Of a stretch of DNA of 41,640 nucleotides, positions 6,204 to 14,284 are shown piece by piece (within the stretch, counting starts at the first letter, position 1; every line of letters begins with the position of its first letter). The stretch is from Candidatus Saccharimonadota bacterium (GTDB lineage Bacteria > Patescibacteriota > Saccharimonadia > Saccharimonadales > Saccharimonadaceae): positions 64,797 through 106,436 of the forward strand of contig WRFU01000001.1 in assembly GCA_009778675.1 (NCBI GenBank). The letters are read 5' to 3'. The translations under genes and the position numbers were made by a program. The notes under the pieces are model-generated. The model made no database searches, had not been told where the DNA came from, and saw nothing but the letters and a program-made list of their open reading frames with translations.

Positions 6204-8732
6204 ATGAAGAAATTGGCAATAATTGATGGCAAGAGCGTGTTTTACCGTGGCTATTACGCGATGCCAGGGTTGAGCCTAAAAGATGGCACGCCAACCGGTG
6301 GTGTTTATGGTTTTGCTAGTTTAGCGCTAGAAGTGATTCGTAAGCTCGAACCTGACTACGTAGTAGTAGCCTGGGACAAATCTAAAACTAATATTCGAAG
6401 ACGAGTCGAAATGTACCCGGCCTATAAAGCCAACCGCAAACCAGCACCGGAAGATTTTTATGTGCAGATACCAATTTTACATAATCTGTTAAAAGCTTTT
6501 GGCTGGCCGCTGTACGAATGCGATGATTACGAAGCCGACGATATTATGGGTACATTAGCTCATCAGGCAGAAGAGTTAGGCTTAGAAACCTACCTGGTGT
6601 CGAGCGATTTAGATATGCTGCAAATTATTGATAAACATACTGAAATGTACGCCCTAAAAAAAGGTGTAAGTAAAATTGAAGAATTTGATTTGAACTGTTT
6701 TGAAGATAAGTATGGTATTACTAAAGATCAATTTTTGGATTTAAAGTCGCTCAAAGGTGATTCCAGCGATAATATACCAGGAGTGCCTGGTGTAGGTGAA
6801 AAAACCGCGCTAGAATTATTGCATCAATTTGGTAGTATGAACAATATTTTTGCTCACCTGGACGAAGTCAAACCGACCTTAGCCGCCAAATTAAAATCAG
6901 GTAAAGAGCTGGCCTATACCAGTCACGAATTAGCGAAAATCTGGTTTGATGCGCCGGTAAAATTAGATTTACAAGCCGCTGATATTTATAATTTAAACTC
7001 ACAAGCGCTATTGGCTGAGTTAAAAAAATTAGAGTTTAATTCACTGATCCGTCGCTTGCCTAAATTTGTCGATCGTACGTCTGACCAAATTGACCTTTTT
7101 AACCTGCCGCTAGCCCCTAGACTAAAGCCACTTGTTATGGCCAACATCTTGCCAGACAGCAAAGCACCTAGTTGGTTTGTGCGTTTTGATCAAACCGACC
7201 AACAGTTATGGTGTAGTGCTGATGGCAAAAAAGCTAGCCGCATTACGGCCGATAAACTAGCTAAATATACGGGTGAGGTTATTGCCTACGATATTAAGGC
7301 GTTATTATACTCTTTGAGCTCACTAGGTGTCACTATGACACTAAGTAAGATTTACGATGTGTCACAAGCGGCATTTTTGTTGAATCCTTTAGGGCGCGAT
7401 TTTTCATTGTCGACCTTAATCCAAGAAGATATCGACGAATCTGATCCGCTACTAGCGCTGGCAGCTTTATGGCAGGTGTACCACACGCAAACAGTTGAAT
7501 TTAAAGATCTGCCGCGTCTGAAAACTATTGCCGAGCAATTTGATTTTCCATTAATCCCAGTGCTCTACAAAATGGAAAAAATGGGTATTAAGATTGATGT
7601 GCCATTTTTTAGCAACATGAGCCGTAGTTTGGGTCAGGAACTGACCGTAATCGAACAAAAAATTTATAAAACTGTCGGGCACGAATTTAATATAAATAGC
7701 CCGAGCCAGTTGGCGAATGAACTCTACGACACCTTAAAACTACCTACGACTGGTATCAAAAAAACCCAACGCGGCTATGGCACTGGTCAAAAAGAGCTGG
7801 ATAAATTAAAAGGTCAGCACCCAATTATTGAATTGATTGAACAGGCTCGTGAACTAGCAAAACTAAAAAATACCTACGTTGATGCGTTGCCTAAACTAGT
7901 AGATAAAAACAGTCGCGTGCACACAACTTTCACTCAAAATGTAACTAGTACCGGGCGGCTGAGTAGTATCAACCCTAATTTACAAAACATCCCAATTCGC
8001 AGTGAATTAGGTAAAAAAATTCGCCATGGCTTTGTAGCCGATAAAGGCAAGGTATTTGTGAGTGCCGATTTTAGCCAATTTGAGCTACGTTTGGCGGCCG
8101 TACTGGCAGATGATAAAGATCTAAAAGCAGATTTTAGCAGTGGGGTAGATATTCACACTAAAACAGCTAGCGACGTGTTTGGCATTGAACCACAAGATGT
8201 CACAAAAAACCAACGTCGCACTGCCAAGGTAATCAATTTCGGGGTACTGTATGGAATGAGCGCCAGAAGTTTAAGCCAAGCGACTGATATGGATTACAAA
8301 CAGGCCAAAGACTTTATTGATCGTTATTTTGAGCTGCGAGCGCCGGTGCGTAAATTTATTGATAAAGTATTAGCTGGCGCTAAAGCTAATGGTTATGTTG
8401 AAACTTTCTTTGGGCGTCGCCGGCCAACGCCAGATATTAATAGTGCAAACTTTGTGGTACGTGAAGCAGCTAAACGAGCGGCAGCTAACATGCCAATCCA
8501 GGGTACAGAGGCTGACTTAATGAAGCGAGCTATGATCCAGCTTGATAAGCAGCTGGAAGGTGTAGGGGATCAATTATTGCAGATCCATGACAGTATTTTG
8601 GTACAGTGTGACAAAAAAGTAGCCAATGATGTTGGCGCCATTTTAAAAGATGTGATGGAAAATATTGCACCAGAGCTTAAAGTTTGTTTGTTGGTCGATG
8701 TTAGTATTGCCACAAATTGGGGTGATTTGTAG
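6204..8732 (+). CDS. polA: DNA polymerase I
   Basis: The 842-residue enzyme fills gaps and removes RNA primers in replication and repair. Residues 1 to about 290 form the 5' nuclease (YPAYKANRKP, ADDIMGTLA and SDNIPGVPGVGEKTA motifs). The middle region has the position of a 3'-5' exonuclease but lacks the DxE and later acidic motifs, so proofreading is probably lost. The polymerase domain shows motif A (SADFSQFELRLAA, near 620), motif B (RRTAKVINFGVLYG, near 673) and motif C (QIHDSI, near 792). The likely -10 TATACT ends 10 bases before the ATG, so the leader would be only a few bases. It is divergent from the kinase-relA operon. Confidence 0.96.
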   Translation: MKKLAIIDGKSVFYRGYYAMPGLSLKDGTPTGGVYGFASLALEVIRKLEPDYVVVAWDKSKTNIRRRVEMYPAYKANRKPAPEDFYVQIPILHNLLKAFGWPLYECDDYEADDIMGTLAHQAEELGLETYLVSSDLDMLQIIDKHTEMYALKKGVSKIEEFDLNCFEDKYGITKDQFLDLKSLKGDSSDNIPGVPGVGEKTALELLHQFGSMNNIFAHLDEVKPTLAAKLKSGKELAYTSHELAKIWFDAPVKLDLQAADIYNLNSQALLAELKKLEFNSLIRRLPKFVDRTSDQIDLFNLPLAPRLKPLVMANILPDSKAPSWFVRFDQTDQQLWCSADGKKASRITADKLAKYTGEVIAYDIKALLYSLSSLGVTMTLSKIYDVSQAAFLLNPLGRDFSLSTLIQEDIDESDPLLALAALWQVYHTQTVEFKDLPRLKTIAEQFDFPLIPVLYKMEKMGIKIDVPFFSNMSRSLGQELTVIEQKIYKTVGHEFNINSPSQLANELYDTLKLPTTGIKKTQRGYGTGQKELDKLKGQHPIIELIEQARELAKLKNTYVDALPKLVDKNSRVHTTFTQNVTSTGRLSSINPNLQNIPIRSELGKKIRHGFVADKGKVFVSADFSQFELRLAAVLADDKDLKADFSSGVDIHTKTASDVFGIEPQDVTKNQRRTAKVINFGVLYGMSARSLSQATDMDYKQAKDFIDRYFELRAPVRKFIDKVLAGAKANGYVETFFGRRRPTPDINSANFVVREAAKRAAANMPIQGTEADLMKRAMIQLDKQLEGVGDQLLQIHDSILVQCDKKVANDVGAILKDVMENIAPELKVCLLVDVSIATNWGDL

Positions 8733-8740
8733 TATTCTGG

Positions 8741-8769
8741 TTGACGCCCGTGCCTTTTAATGCTACTAT
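8741..8769 (+). promoter_or_regulatory. Promoter of the 8776 gene, leaderless geometry
   Basis: TTGACG (8741-8746) is separated by 17 bases from TACTAT (8764-8769). The ATG begins seven bases after the last base of the -10 (six intervening bases), so transcription should start at or next to the A of the ATG. No Shine-Dalgarno is present. Confidence 0.68.
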
Positions 8770-8775
8770 AGAGTC

Positions 8776-9396
8776 ATGAAAAGGACTGTGTTTGCCAAAA
8801 TCGTATTAGTGCTGCTAGGTTTGCTGATTGTAGGGGCGATAGTTGGTCTAATTAGCACAATTATTACTAGTAGCAAAAACAACCAGACGCCCGAAACTGC
8901 AATAGCGCCCAGTGTGTTAACAACAGATTTAGATAGCACCAAGCTTGATCTTACCGTGCGTGGTCCGATTGTTGCTAGGGAAAATTTCCGTACTTATACA
9001 ATATCTATTTCATCAGTCCAGCGAGTACTCACTTTAACCAAGGGCTACCAGGGTGATGTTATCAGCGAAACGACAGAAGACAACGATATGGCCGCGTTTA
9101 AACAATTTGCTTTTGCGCTTGATAGAATAAACGCTGCTAATAAACGACAATCAACCGAGCAGCCAAATGGGCTAGATGGTGTTTGTGCCACCGGTCAAGT
9201 CTACGAATTTAAGATTATTAAAAATGGTAGAACTAACACATCTCTTTGGACATCAAGCTGTAGCGGTTCACCTGGCACACTAGCGGTTAACACCCAACAG
9301 TTATACCAGCTATTTTCACGCCAAATGCCAGATTTTGACAGTATTATTCGTGGTGATAGTACTCCGAAGCTCACTTCCACTGGTTTGAAAGTTTAG
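8776..9396 (+). CDS. Membrane-anchored extracytoplasmic protein of unknown function
   Basis: The family is not recognised. The 206-residue protein begins with two basic residues and a long hydrophobic segment (residues about 8-32), an uncleaved signal anchor or signal peptide. A polar domain outside the membrane follows. Two cysteines (in DGVCATG and SSCSGS) could form a disulfide, consistent with export. It lies between polA and mutM but has its own promoter, so the neighbours say little about its job. The start is set by the -10 box only six bases upstream. Confidence 0.6.
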   Translation: MKRTVFAKIVLVLLGLLIVGAIVGLISTIITSSKNNQTPETAIAPSVLTTDLDSTKLDLTVRGPIVARENFRTYTISISSVQRVLTLTKGYQGDVISETTEDNDMAAFKQFAFALDRINAANKRQSTEQPNGLDGVCATGQVYEFKIIKNGRTNTSLWTSSCSGSPGTLAVNTQQLYQLFSRQMPDFDSIIRGDSTPKLTSTGLKV

Positions 9397-9402
9397 CTGT
9401 AG

Positions 9403-9408
9403 TACAAT
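9403..9408 (+). promoter_or_regulatory. -10 box of mutM, leaderless geometry
   Basis: TACAAT lies exactly six bases before the ATG at 9415 and no Shine-Dalgarno is visible. The -35 region at the expected spacing (CTGGTT) is weak. Confidence 0.5.
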
Positions 9409-9414
9409 AAACCT

Positions 9415-10290
9415 ATGCCAGAATTACCAGAAGTCGAAACTATCCGCTCGGGGCTAGCGAGTCTAATTGTTGGTAAGACTATCAAAAAAATTAGTCACGA
9501 TACCCAAAAAGGCTTTCCGAACTCCGAAGCTGATGTTAAGCAATTTGCTTTGAACAACCAAATTAAAGCTGTCCGCCGACGAGCTAAGGTATTGTTAATT
9601 GATCTTGGTAGTGGCTACAGTTTTATGATTCACTTAAAAATGACCGGCCAGATTGTGGTTCGTTCTTCTAGTAAAACATTTGGCGGTGGCCACCCAACCG
9701 ATAGCTTAATTGGTGATTTGCCTGATAAATCAACCCGAGTCACAATTGAATTTACCGATAGTAGTAAGCTATTTTTTAACGATCAACGCAAATTTGGCTG
9801 GATGAAGCTATTACCAACAGCCGAGATAATGAACACAAAATTTATGCAGCGGGTTGGTCCTGAACCATTGCCTGACGACTTTACGCCTGCCCAGTTTAAG
9901 GCTCGTTTTACCAACAAACAACGTTCAAAAATCAAGGCAGCACTTTTAGACCAAAGCGTGGTAGCCGGAATTGGTAATATCTATGCCGATGAAAGCCTGT
10001 TTTATGCCAAGATTCACCCCGAAAGGTTAGTCGGCAGTTTAAGCAGCGCCGAATTCAAAAAACTATACACTGGCGTACGGGCCACTATGAACCGGGCCAT
10101 TGCTAGCGGCGGTTCTACTGATCGAAACTATGTCCAGGCTGATGGCAGTAGGGGTAATTATCTAGATAAATTCGCTCAAGTTTTTCGTCGCGAAGGCTTA
10201 CCATGTCCGCGTTGCGGCCACGAAATAATTAAAATTCGCGTGGCTGGCCGGGGCACTCATATTTGCCCGAATTGCCAAAAGAACGCATAA
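9415..10290 (+). CDS. mutM: Formamidopyrimidine-DNA glycosylase (MutM/Fpg)
   Basis: It excises 8-oxoguanine and formamidopyrimidines and nicks the abasic site. The 291-residue protein begins MPELPEVETIR, supplying the catalytic Pro after Met removal and the adjacent Glu. It has the helix-two-turn-helix region (LLDQSVVAGIGNIYADE) and the C-terminal zinc finger with CPRCGHE and HICPNCQ, all four cysteines present. Length is slightly above the usual 270-280. The ATG is chosen because the Pro must directly follow it. A -10 box lies six bases upstream. Confidence 0.96.
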   Translation: MPELPEVETIRSGLASLIVGKTIKKISHDTQKGFPNSEADVKQFALNNQIKAVRRRAKVLLIDLGSGYSFMIHLKMTGQIVVRSSSKTFGGGHPTDSLIGDLPDKSTRVTIEFTDSSKLFFNDQRKFGWMKLLPTAEIMNTKFMQRVGPEPLPDDFTPAQFKARFTNKQRSKIKAALLDQSVVAGIGNIYADESLFYAKIHPERLVGSLSSAEFKKLYTGVRATMNRAIASGGSTDRNYVQADGSRGNYLDKFAQVFRREGLPCPRCGHEIIKIRVAGRGTHICPNCQKNA

Positions 10291-10306
10291 AATAGACTAA
10301 AATTGG

Positions 10307-10312
10307 TATAAT
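10307..10312 (+). promoter_or_regulatory. Extended -10 box of holA, leaderless geometry
   Basis: TTGGTATAAT provides a TG-extended consensus -10 (TATAAT at 10307-10312) that ends six bases before the ATG at 10319. No -35 match and no Shine-Dalgarno are visible. Confidence 0.6.
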
Positions 10313-10318
10313 TCATAT

Positions 10319-11230
10319 ATGTTAAAAGTGTTTGTAGGCGAAAATAGTTTTACCGCCGGGCGGGCGATTGAAGATATTATCAAAAATTCCGATCTTACGC
10401 CGGAACGAATTGATGGCGAAACTCTGCGTGTGGTCGATCTGGCCAATGTGTTAATGGGGGGTACACTTTTTGCTGCCCAGCGTCTAATTATTATTCGGCA
10501 TTTAGCCGACAACAGTGTTGTTTGGGCGACTTTAGCGGATTATTCGGATGCACTAAAACAGAGCGATAATTTAGTGATTTTGGTTGAACCTAAACTTGAT
10601 AAACGTTCCAAAACCTATAAAGCCCTGGCTAAAATAGCCGAAATTCGTGAATTTACACCTTTGCCGGTGCGCGATATCGCTGCGCAGTTAAAATGGCTGG
10701 AAGCCGAAAGTAAACGTATGGGGCTAATAATTGATTCATATACTTTGCGACATTTATTACTTAGGGTAGGGCACGATCAATGGCGGTTAGTTTCGGCCTT
10801 AGAAAAACTTAAATTAAAGGGTGAAGTAAATATTTCGGTGATAGATGAGCTGATTGAACCATCCGATGAGCAGAATATTTTTGCTATTTTTGAACTGGCA
10901 GTCAATAAACGCACCAATGAACTATTAGAACGGTTGAACAGGCTTGAATTATCCGAAGACCCTTATATGTTTTTTGGCATTTTGGCCGGCCAGATGTTTT
11001 TACTAGCTAGCCTAAAACTATCTAAACACTCGCCATCTACCTTGGCAAAAAACTTTGCAGTGCACCCGTTTGCTTTATCAAATATGCAGAGCCTAGCTAA
11101 TAGAATGGGTGAGCCACAGGTAAAAGCAGCTTTAAAACTATTCAACAAGACAGACCTTAGCATGAAGACTGCCAATCTAGACCCTTGGCTGTTGGTCAAA
11201 AGTTTACTGACCCAAATATCTAACTTATGA
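10319..11230 (+). CDS. holA: DNA polymerase III delta subunit
   Basis: The delta subunit opens the sliding clamp within the clamp loader. The 303-residue protein has the usual N-terminal MLKVFVGENSFTAGRAIEDI, a central NLVILVEPKLDKRSKTYKAL stretch, and helical collar segments near the C-terminus (GILAGQMFLLASLKL, about residues 220-234). As is normal for delta it lacks a full Walker A motif. It is followed immediately by convergent rpsT, with no spacer between the two stop codons, so termination must occur inside a neighbouring gene. Confidence 0.85.
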   Translation: MLKVFVGENSFTAGRAIEDIIKNSDLTPERIDGETLRVVDLANVLMGGTLFAAQRLIIIRHLADNSVVWATLADYSDALKQSDNLVILVEPKLDKRSKTYKALAKIAEIREFTPLPVRDIAAQLKWLEAESKRMGLIIDSYTLRHLLLRVGHDQWRLVSALEKLKLKGEVNISVIDELIEPSDEQNIFAIFELAVNKRTNELLERLNRLELSEDPYMFFGILAGQMFLLASLKLSKHSPSTLAKNFAVHPFALSNMQSLANRMGEPQVKAALKLFNKTDLSMKTANLDPWLLVKSLLTQISNL

Positions 11231-11605
11231 TTATTTTTTAGCGACCGGTTTTTTAACTGGGGCTTTTTTAGCCACAGACTTTTTAACGGCTGGCTTTTTT
11301 GCAGCAGTTTTTTTGACTGCAGCAGGTTTAGCTGACGCTGGTTTTTTGCTAGTAGCTAATTTGACGCCAGTTTTTTTGCCTAAGGCATGCAGGGCGCTTT
11401 TGCGGCGAGCGGCAGTATTCTTTTTGATTAAGCCTTTTTTTACAGCTTTATCTAGCTCGCTCTGTGCTTTACTAATACTTTGAGCCGTCGGCTTGGCTAC
11501 AAAAGCCTTTGTAGCAGTTTTAATGTCTTTCTTTGTGCCAATATTGCGTGCTTTACGCTTATTGGTTTGGCGCATACGCTTAGCGGCAGATTTTATAATG
11601 GGCAT
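11231..11605 (-). CDS. rpsT: 30S ribosomal protein S20 with a basic C-terminal tail
   Basis: S20 binds 16S rRNA in the body of the small subunit. Residues 1 to about 80 match the family (MPIIKSAAKRMRQTNKRKARN, then KKGLIKKNTAARRKSALHAL). The protein is 124 residues, against the usual 85-90. The extra 40 residues are almost only Lys, Ala, Pro and Val in repeated AxKKPAxKK-like units, like histone H1-type tails. The ATG follows AGAGGAAC, a good Shine-Dalgarno. It has its own promoter at 11667-11639 on the minus strand, divergent from the 11745 gene. Confidence 0.92.
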   Translation of the reverse strand: MPIIKSAAKRMRQTNKRKARNIGTKKDIKTATKAFVAKPTAQSISKAQSELDKAVKKGLIKKNTAARRKSALHALGKKTGVKLATSKKPASAKPAAVKKTAAKKPAVKKSVAKKAPVKKPVAKK

Positions 11606-11638
11606 TTTGTTCCTCTAATTTATATCTTATCTTGCCAA

Positions 11639-11667
11639 ATTATAGAGTAAAGAGGTAAAAAAGTAAA
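11639..11667 (-). promoter_or_regulatory. rpsT promoter
   Basis: On the minus strand TTTACT (11667-11662) lies 17 bases before TATAAT (11644-11639). The predicted start leaves a leader of about 27 bases containing the Shine-Dalgarno. Confidence 0.65.
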
Positions 11668-11685
11668 CACTTTTGTTAAAAAGTA

Positions 11686-11715
11686 TTGACATTTGGGTAG
11701 TACTTATGCTAAAAT
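11686..11715 (+). promoter_or_regulatory. Promoter of the DHH-like gene and truB
   Basis: TTGACA (11686-11691) is followed after 18 bases by TAAAAT (11710-11715), which is extended by TGC. The leader to the ATG at 11745 is about 23 bases, with only an A-rich, weak ribosome site. Confidence 0.75.
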
Positions 11716-11744
11716 GGTGTAGAGTAATCTAAAAGAAAATAAAA

Positions 11745-13493
11745 ATGCCAGAAAATAAAGACCCAAAAACTCAGATACTCCAGCAGATTCAAGATGCTGA
11801 GAATATTTTGGTAACGGTTAATGACAACCCATCAGTCGATGAGCTAACTTCGGCACTCGGGCTAACACTTTTGGTTAATAAACTTGGTAAACGTGCTGTA
11901 GCGGTGGTGAGTGGTAGTATTCCAGATGCCCTAAGCTTTTTGCAACCCGAAAAAACTTTTGAAAATTCGGTTGATAGTTTACGTGATTTTATAATCGCTT
12001 TAAATAAAGAAAAAGCCGATCACCTACGTTATAAGATTGAAGGCGACTTTGTAAAAGTCTTTATTACCCCGTATCATACGACCATATCCGAAAAAGATCT
12101 TGAATTTAGCCAGGGTGAATTCAATATTGATCTGGTGATTGCCTTAAACGTCGAAACGCAAGATAAGCTTGATGCAGCTCTAAAAGTCCACGGGCAAATT
12201 TTGCACAATGCTGTTGTGTCAACCATTAATACCAATGGTACAAAAAGTAGTTTGGGCACTATTAACTGGATCGACAACGATGCCAGTTCGCTAAGCGAGA
12301 TGATTGTTGGTTTAGCTAGCGCCTTTAAACAAGAAAGCGATGGCGAAAGCTTGATGGATGAGGCTATCGCTACAGCATTGCTGACTGGTATCGTGTCGGC
12401 TACTAATCGCTTTAGCAACGAACGGACTAATTCTTTAACCATGGCTATTGCTTCTAAATTGATGCAATTTGGCGCTGATCAACAACTAGTCTCGACTAAT
12501 TTAGATAAACTCAAAAAAGGTACTCCTAGCAACGACATGTTGAGCGTGAAAGGTGGCCACAAAAATGGTAAAAAACCCGCCAAAGAAGCGCAACCTAATG
12601 AACTAATGGTCGAGCATGAAGTACCAGAAGAAGAAACCCCACCAGATTTTGCGGCCGCTGATACAGTCGCCGATAAAACCCAAGAAGCTAATCAAACCCA
12701 AGCGGCTCAGCTGGTCGAGCAAAAATTGACCGATAGTTTAGCCCAGGTTAATCAAACCCCAGCTGCGGCCAATGTTTTGGGTGATCTAAGGCAGCAAACT
12801 GATGACATGCTAGCAGCCGCACCTACAGCACCAGAATCCGCGCCAGAGGCTAATTTACACGGTGCTGTTAGTGATGATAATTGGAAGCCGCAAGTAGCTC
12901 CGTTTGCGCCAGCTGATCAACCAGCCGAAAGCTTTTTACCCCCGGCGGCAGATAACGAAGAGCAGCCAGTGGGTGGTGACGCCATGGCTGGTCAGACCGA
13001 AGGTTTATATGCAGATAATAAACATGGCTATATTGCGCCTTTGGGTGCACCAGCAGCTGTACCAGTCGATGCTGGCACTGCTATGCAAGACCTTTTAAGC
13101 GAGCAACCACCTAGTGTACCAGTACCAGAGCCAGTACCAGATACAATGCCGGTCGCTACAGCGCCAGTTGAAAATCCATTCGCGCCGCCGGCTCCGCCAC
13201 CAATGCCAGATGTAAACGTCGAAAATGGCTTGCCAATGCCGCCAGGCAGCCCGCAACCAATGATTCAACCGCAGGCATCATTTGCTGTCCCAGAACCTAT
13301 GCCCGCCGCTATGCCAGAGCCTGTTATGCCCGTCGCCCCAGCAGAGTCATTTGTGCCACCAGCCCCACTCGCGACCGAACCAGAAGTACCTGCGATGCCA
13401 TCTAATGCTACTATTTCACCGGTCATGCCCGAAGAAGTTTATCCATCGACTCCTGCCAATGATATTGGTTCGTTCCAAATCCCTGGCCAATAA
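11745..13493 (+). CDS. Degenerate DHH-family phosphoesterase-like protein with long Pro/Ala-rich tail
   Basis: Residues 1 to about 255 have the layout of DHH/NrnA-type phosphoesterases: ENILVTVNDNPSVDELTSALGL for the DxDAxGS region, INWIDNDASSLSEMI for the segment after the DHH motif, and ATALLTGIVSATNRFSN for the ALxTGI(x)2DT block. The metal-binding Asp and His residues, including DHH itself, are replaced, so hydrolytic activity is doubtful. From about residue 275 on, some 300 residues are rich in Pro, Ala, Glu and Gln with many MPEP and PAPA-like units and are probably disordered. No signal peptide or membrane segment is visible. The stop codon overlaps the truB start (TAATG), so the two are coupled. 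A scaffold or nucleotide-binding role is possible but unproven. Confidence 0.7.
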   Translation: MPENKDPKTQILQQIQDAENILVTVNDNPSVDELTSALGLTLLVNKLGKRAVAVVSGSIPDALSFLQPEKTFENSVDSLRDFIIALNKEKADHLRYKIEGDFVKVFITPYHTTISEKDLEFSQGEFNIDLVIALNVETQDKLDAALKVHGQILHNAVVSTINTNGTKSSLGTINWIDNDASSLSEMIVGLASAFKQESDGESLMDEAIATALLTGIVSATNRFSNERTNSLTMAIASKLMQFGADQQLVSTNLDKLKKGTPSNDMLSVKGGHKNGKKPAKEAQPNELMVEHEVPEEETPPDFAAADTVADKTQEANQTQAAQLVEQKLTDSLAQVNQTPAAANVLGDLRQQTDDMLAAAPTAPESAPEANLHGAVSDDNWKPQVAPFAPADQPAESFLPPAADNEEQPVGGDAMAGQTEGLYADNKHGYIAPLGAPAAVPVDAGTAMQDLLSEQPPSVPVPEPVPDTMPVATAPVENPFAPPAPPPMPDVNVENGLPMPPGSPQPMIQPQASFAVPEPMPAAMPEPVMPVAPAESFVPPAPLATEPEVPAMPSNATISPVMPEEVYPSTPANDIGSFQIPGQ

Positions 13494-14281
13494 TGAATTT
13501 AGATTCGATTATACTGGTTGACAAGCCGGCTGGCATGACTAGTTTTGGCGTCGTGGCCAGGATTCGGCGGCAACTTACTCAGCAGCTAAAAAAAGAAGGG
13601 GAGCAGACGGAGCAGTTGGCTTCGCCAGTGCCCCGCTCGATGAGGGGAAACATGGTTTCCCTTCATAAACGCCAGCGCGTTAAGGTTGGCCACACAGGTA
13701 CGTTAGACCCGTTTGCCACTGGTTTGATGATCATACTTAGTGGCAAAATGACCAAAAAATCTAACGAATTCTTAAAATTGGATAAAGTTTACGAAGCTAC
13801 GATTCATTTGGGCGCTACCAGCACAACGGGCGATCCGGAAGGAGAAATAGTGCCATATCGTCATTCCAAACTTGTTTCGGAATCTGCACCCAAGATCCTG
13901 AAACAACTTCAGGATGACATAGTCATGCCAAGTCTAGGTGATATTAATGCTGTTCTAAGTAACTTTATTGGTGACATAACCCAAACTCCGCCTGTATTTA
14001 GCGCGATCAAAATTAATGGGCAGCGAGCTTATAAATTGGCGCGCCAAGGTAAAAAAGTCGACATGCCAACCCGAACAGTGCAGATTTATAGTATTGAGCT
14101 GCTTGATTATAATTATCCCGAGCTTAAAATCCGCACGCACGTTAGTAGCGGCACTTATATTCGTAGTTTGGCCAATGATATCGGTGATAAATTAGGCACT
14201 GGTGCTTATTTAACGGCACTTAGGCGGACTAAAATTGGTCAGTACGATCTAAAAGATGCAGTAAAGATAGATCTTGCCTAA
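13493..14281 (+). CDS. truB: tRNA pseudouridine55 synthase with two in-frame palindromic insertions
   Basis: TruB makes pseudouridine 55 in the T-loop of tRNAs. Visible motifs are VDKPAGMTSF, GHTGTLDPFATG with the catalytic Asp at residue 72, QTPPVFSAIKINGQRAYKLAR and SSGTYIRSLANDIG. The catalytic Asp lies about 24 residues later than in E. coli (D48), because an insertion follows the first strand-helix unit. A second insertion, about 20 residues, lies after DPEGEIV. Both coincide with DNA palindromes (13640-13666 and 13860-13918). The rest of the fold is complete, so the enzyme is likely active. It is coupled to the gene upstream and converges on ddl, three bases away. Confidence 0.94.
   Translation: MNLDSIILVDKPAGMTSFGVVARIRRQLTQQLKKEGEQTEQLASPVPRSMRGNMVSLHKRQRVKVGHTGTLDPFATGLMIILSGKMTKKSNEFLKLDKVYEATIHLGATSTTGDPEGEIVPYRHSKLVSESAPKILKQLQDDIVMPSLGDINAVLSNFIGDITQTPPVFSAIKINGQRAYKLARQGKKVDMPTRTVQIYSIELLDYNYPELKIRTHVSSGTYIRSLANDIGDKLGTGAYLTALRRTKIGQYDLKDAVKIDLA
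13617..13666. repeat. Hairpin cluster inserted in truB (insertion 1)
   Basis: A 12-bp stem (13640-13651 with 13655-13666, one G-T wobble) holds the 3-base loop ATG, with GGGAAAC/GTTTCCC at its centre. Just upstream TGGC-TTC-GCCA (13617-13627) forms another hairpin. CCC and CTC at 13632-13638 can pair alternatively with the GAG and GGG at 13642-13647. The stretch encodes residues absent from other TruB proteins and keeps the reading frame. Confidence 0.65.
13860..13918. repeat. Palindromic repeat element inserted in truB (insertion 2)
   Basis: A 59-bp unit begins GTCAT and ends ATGAC. It contains two hairpins: ATTCC-AAAC-TT-GTTT-C-GGAAT (13863-13883) and ATCCTGAA-ACAAC-TTCAGGAT (13895-13915). 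It resembles a widespread class of bacterial palindromic repeats whose translation reads like HSELVSES...KILKQVQDD. Here it is read in frame as RHSKLVSESAPKILKQLQDD. Similar in-frame palindromic insertions are known from Rickettsia. Confidence 0.78.
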
Positions 14282-14284
14282 AAA

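Noticed and set aside
12868-13521. Alternative open frames on both strands of the Pro/Ala-rich tail region
   Set aside because: They are by-products of the compositional bias of the tail; none has a ribosome site or family motif.
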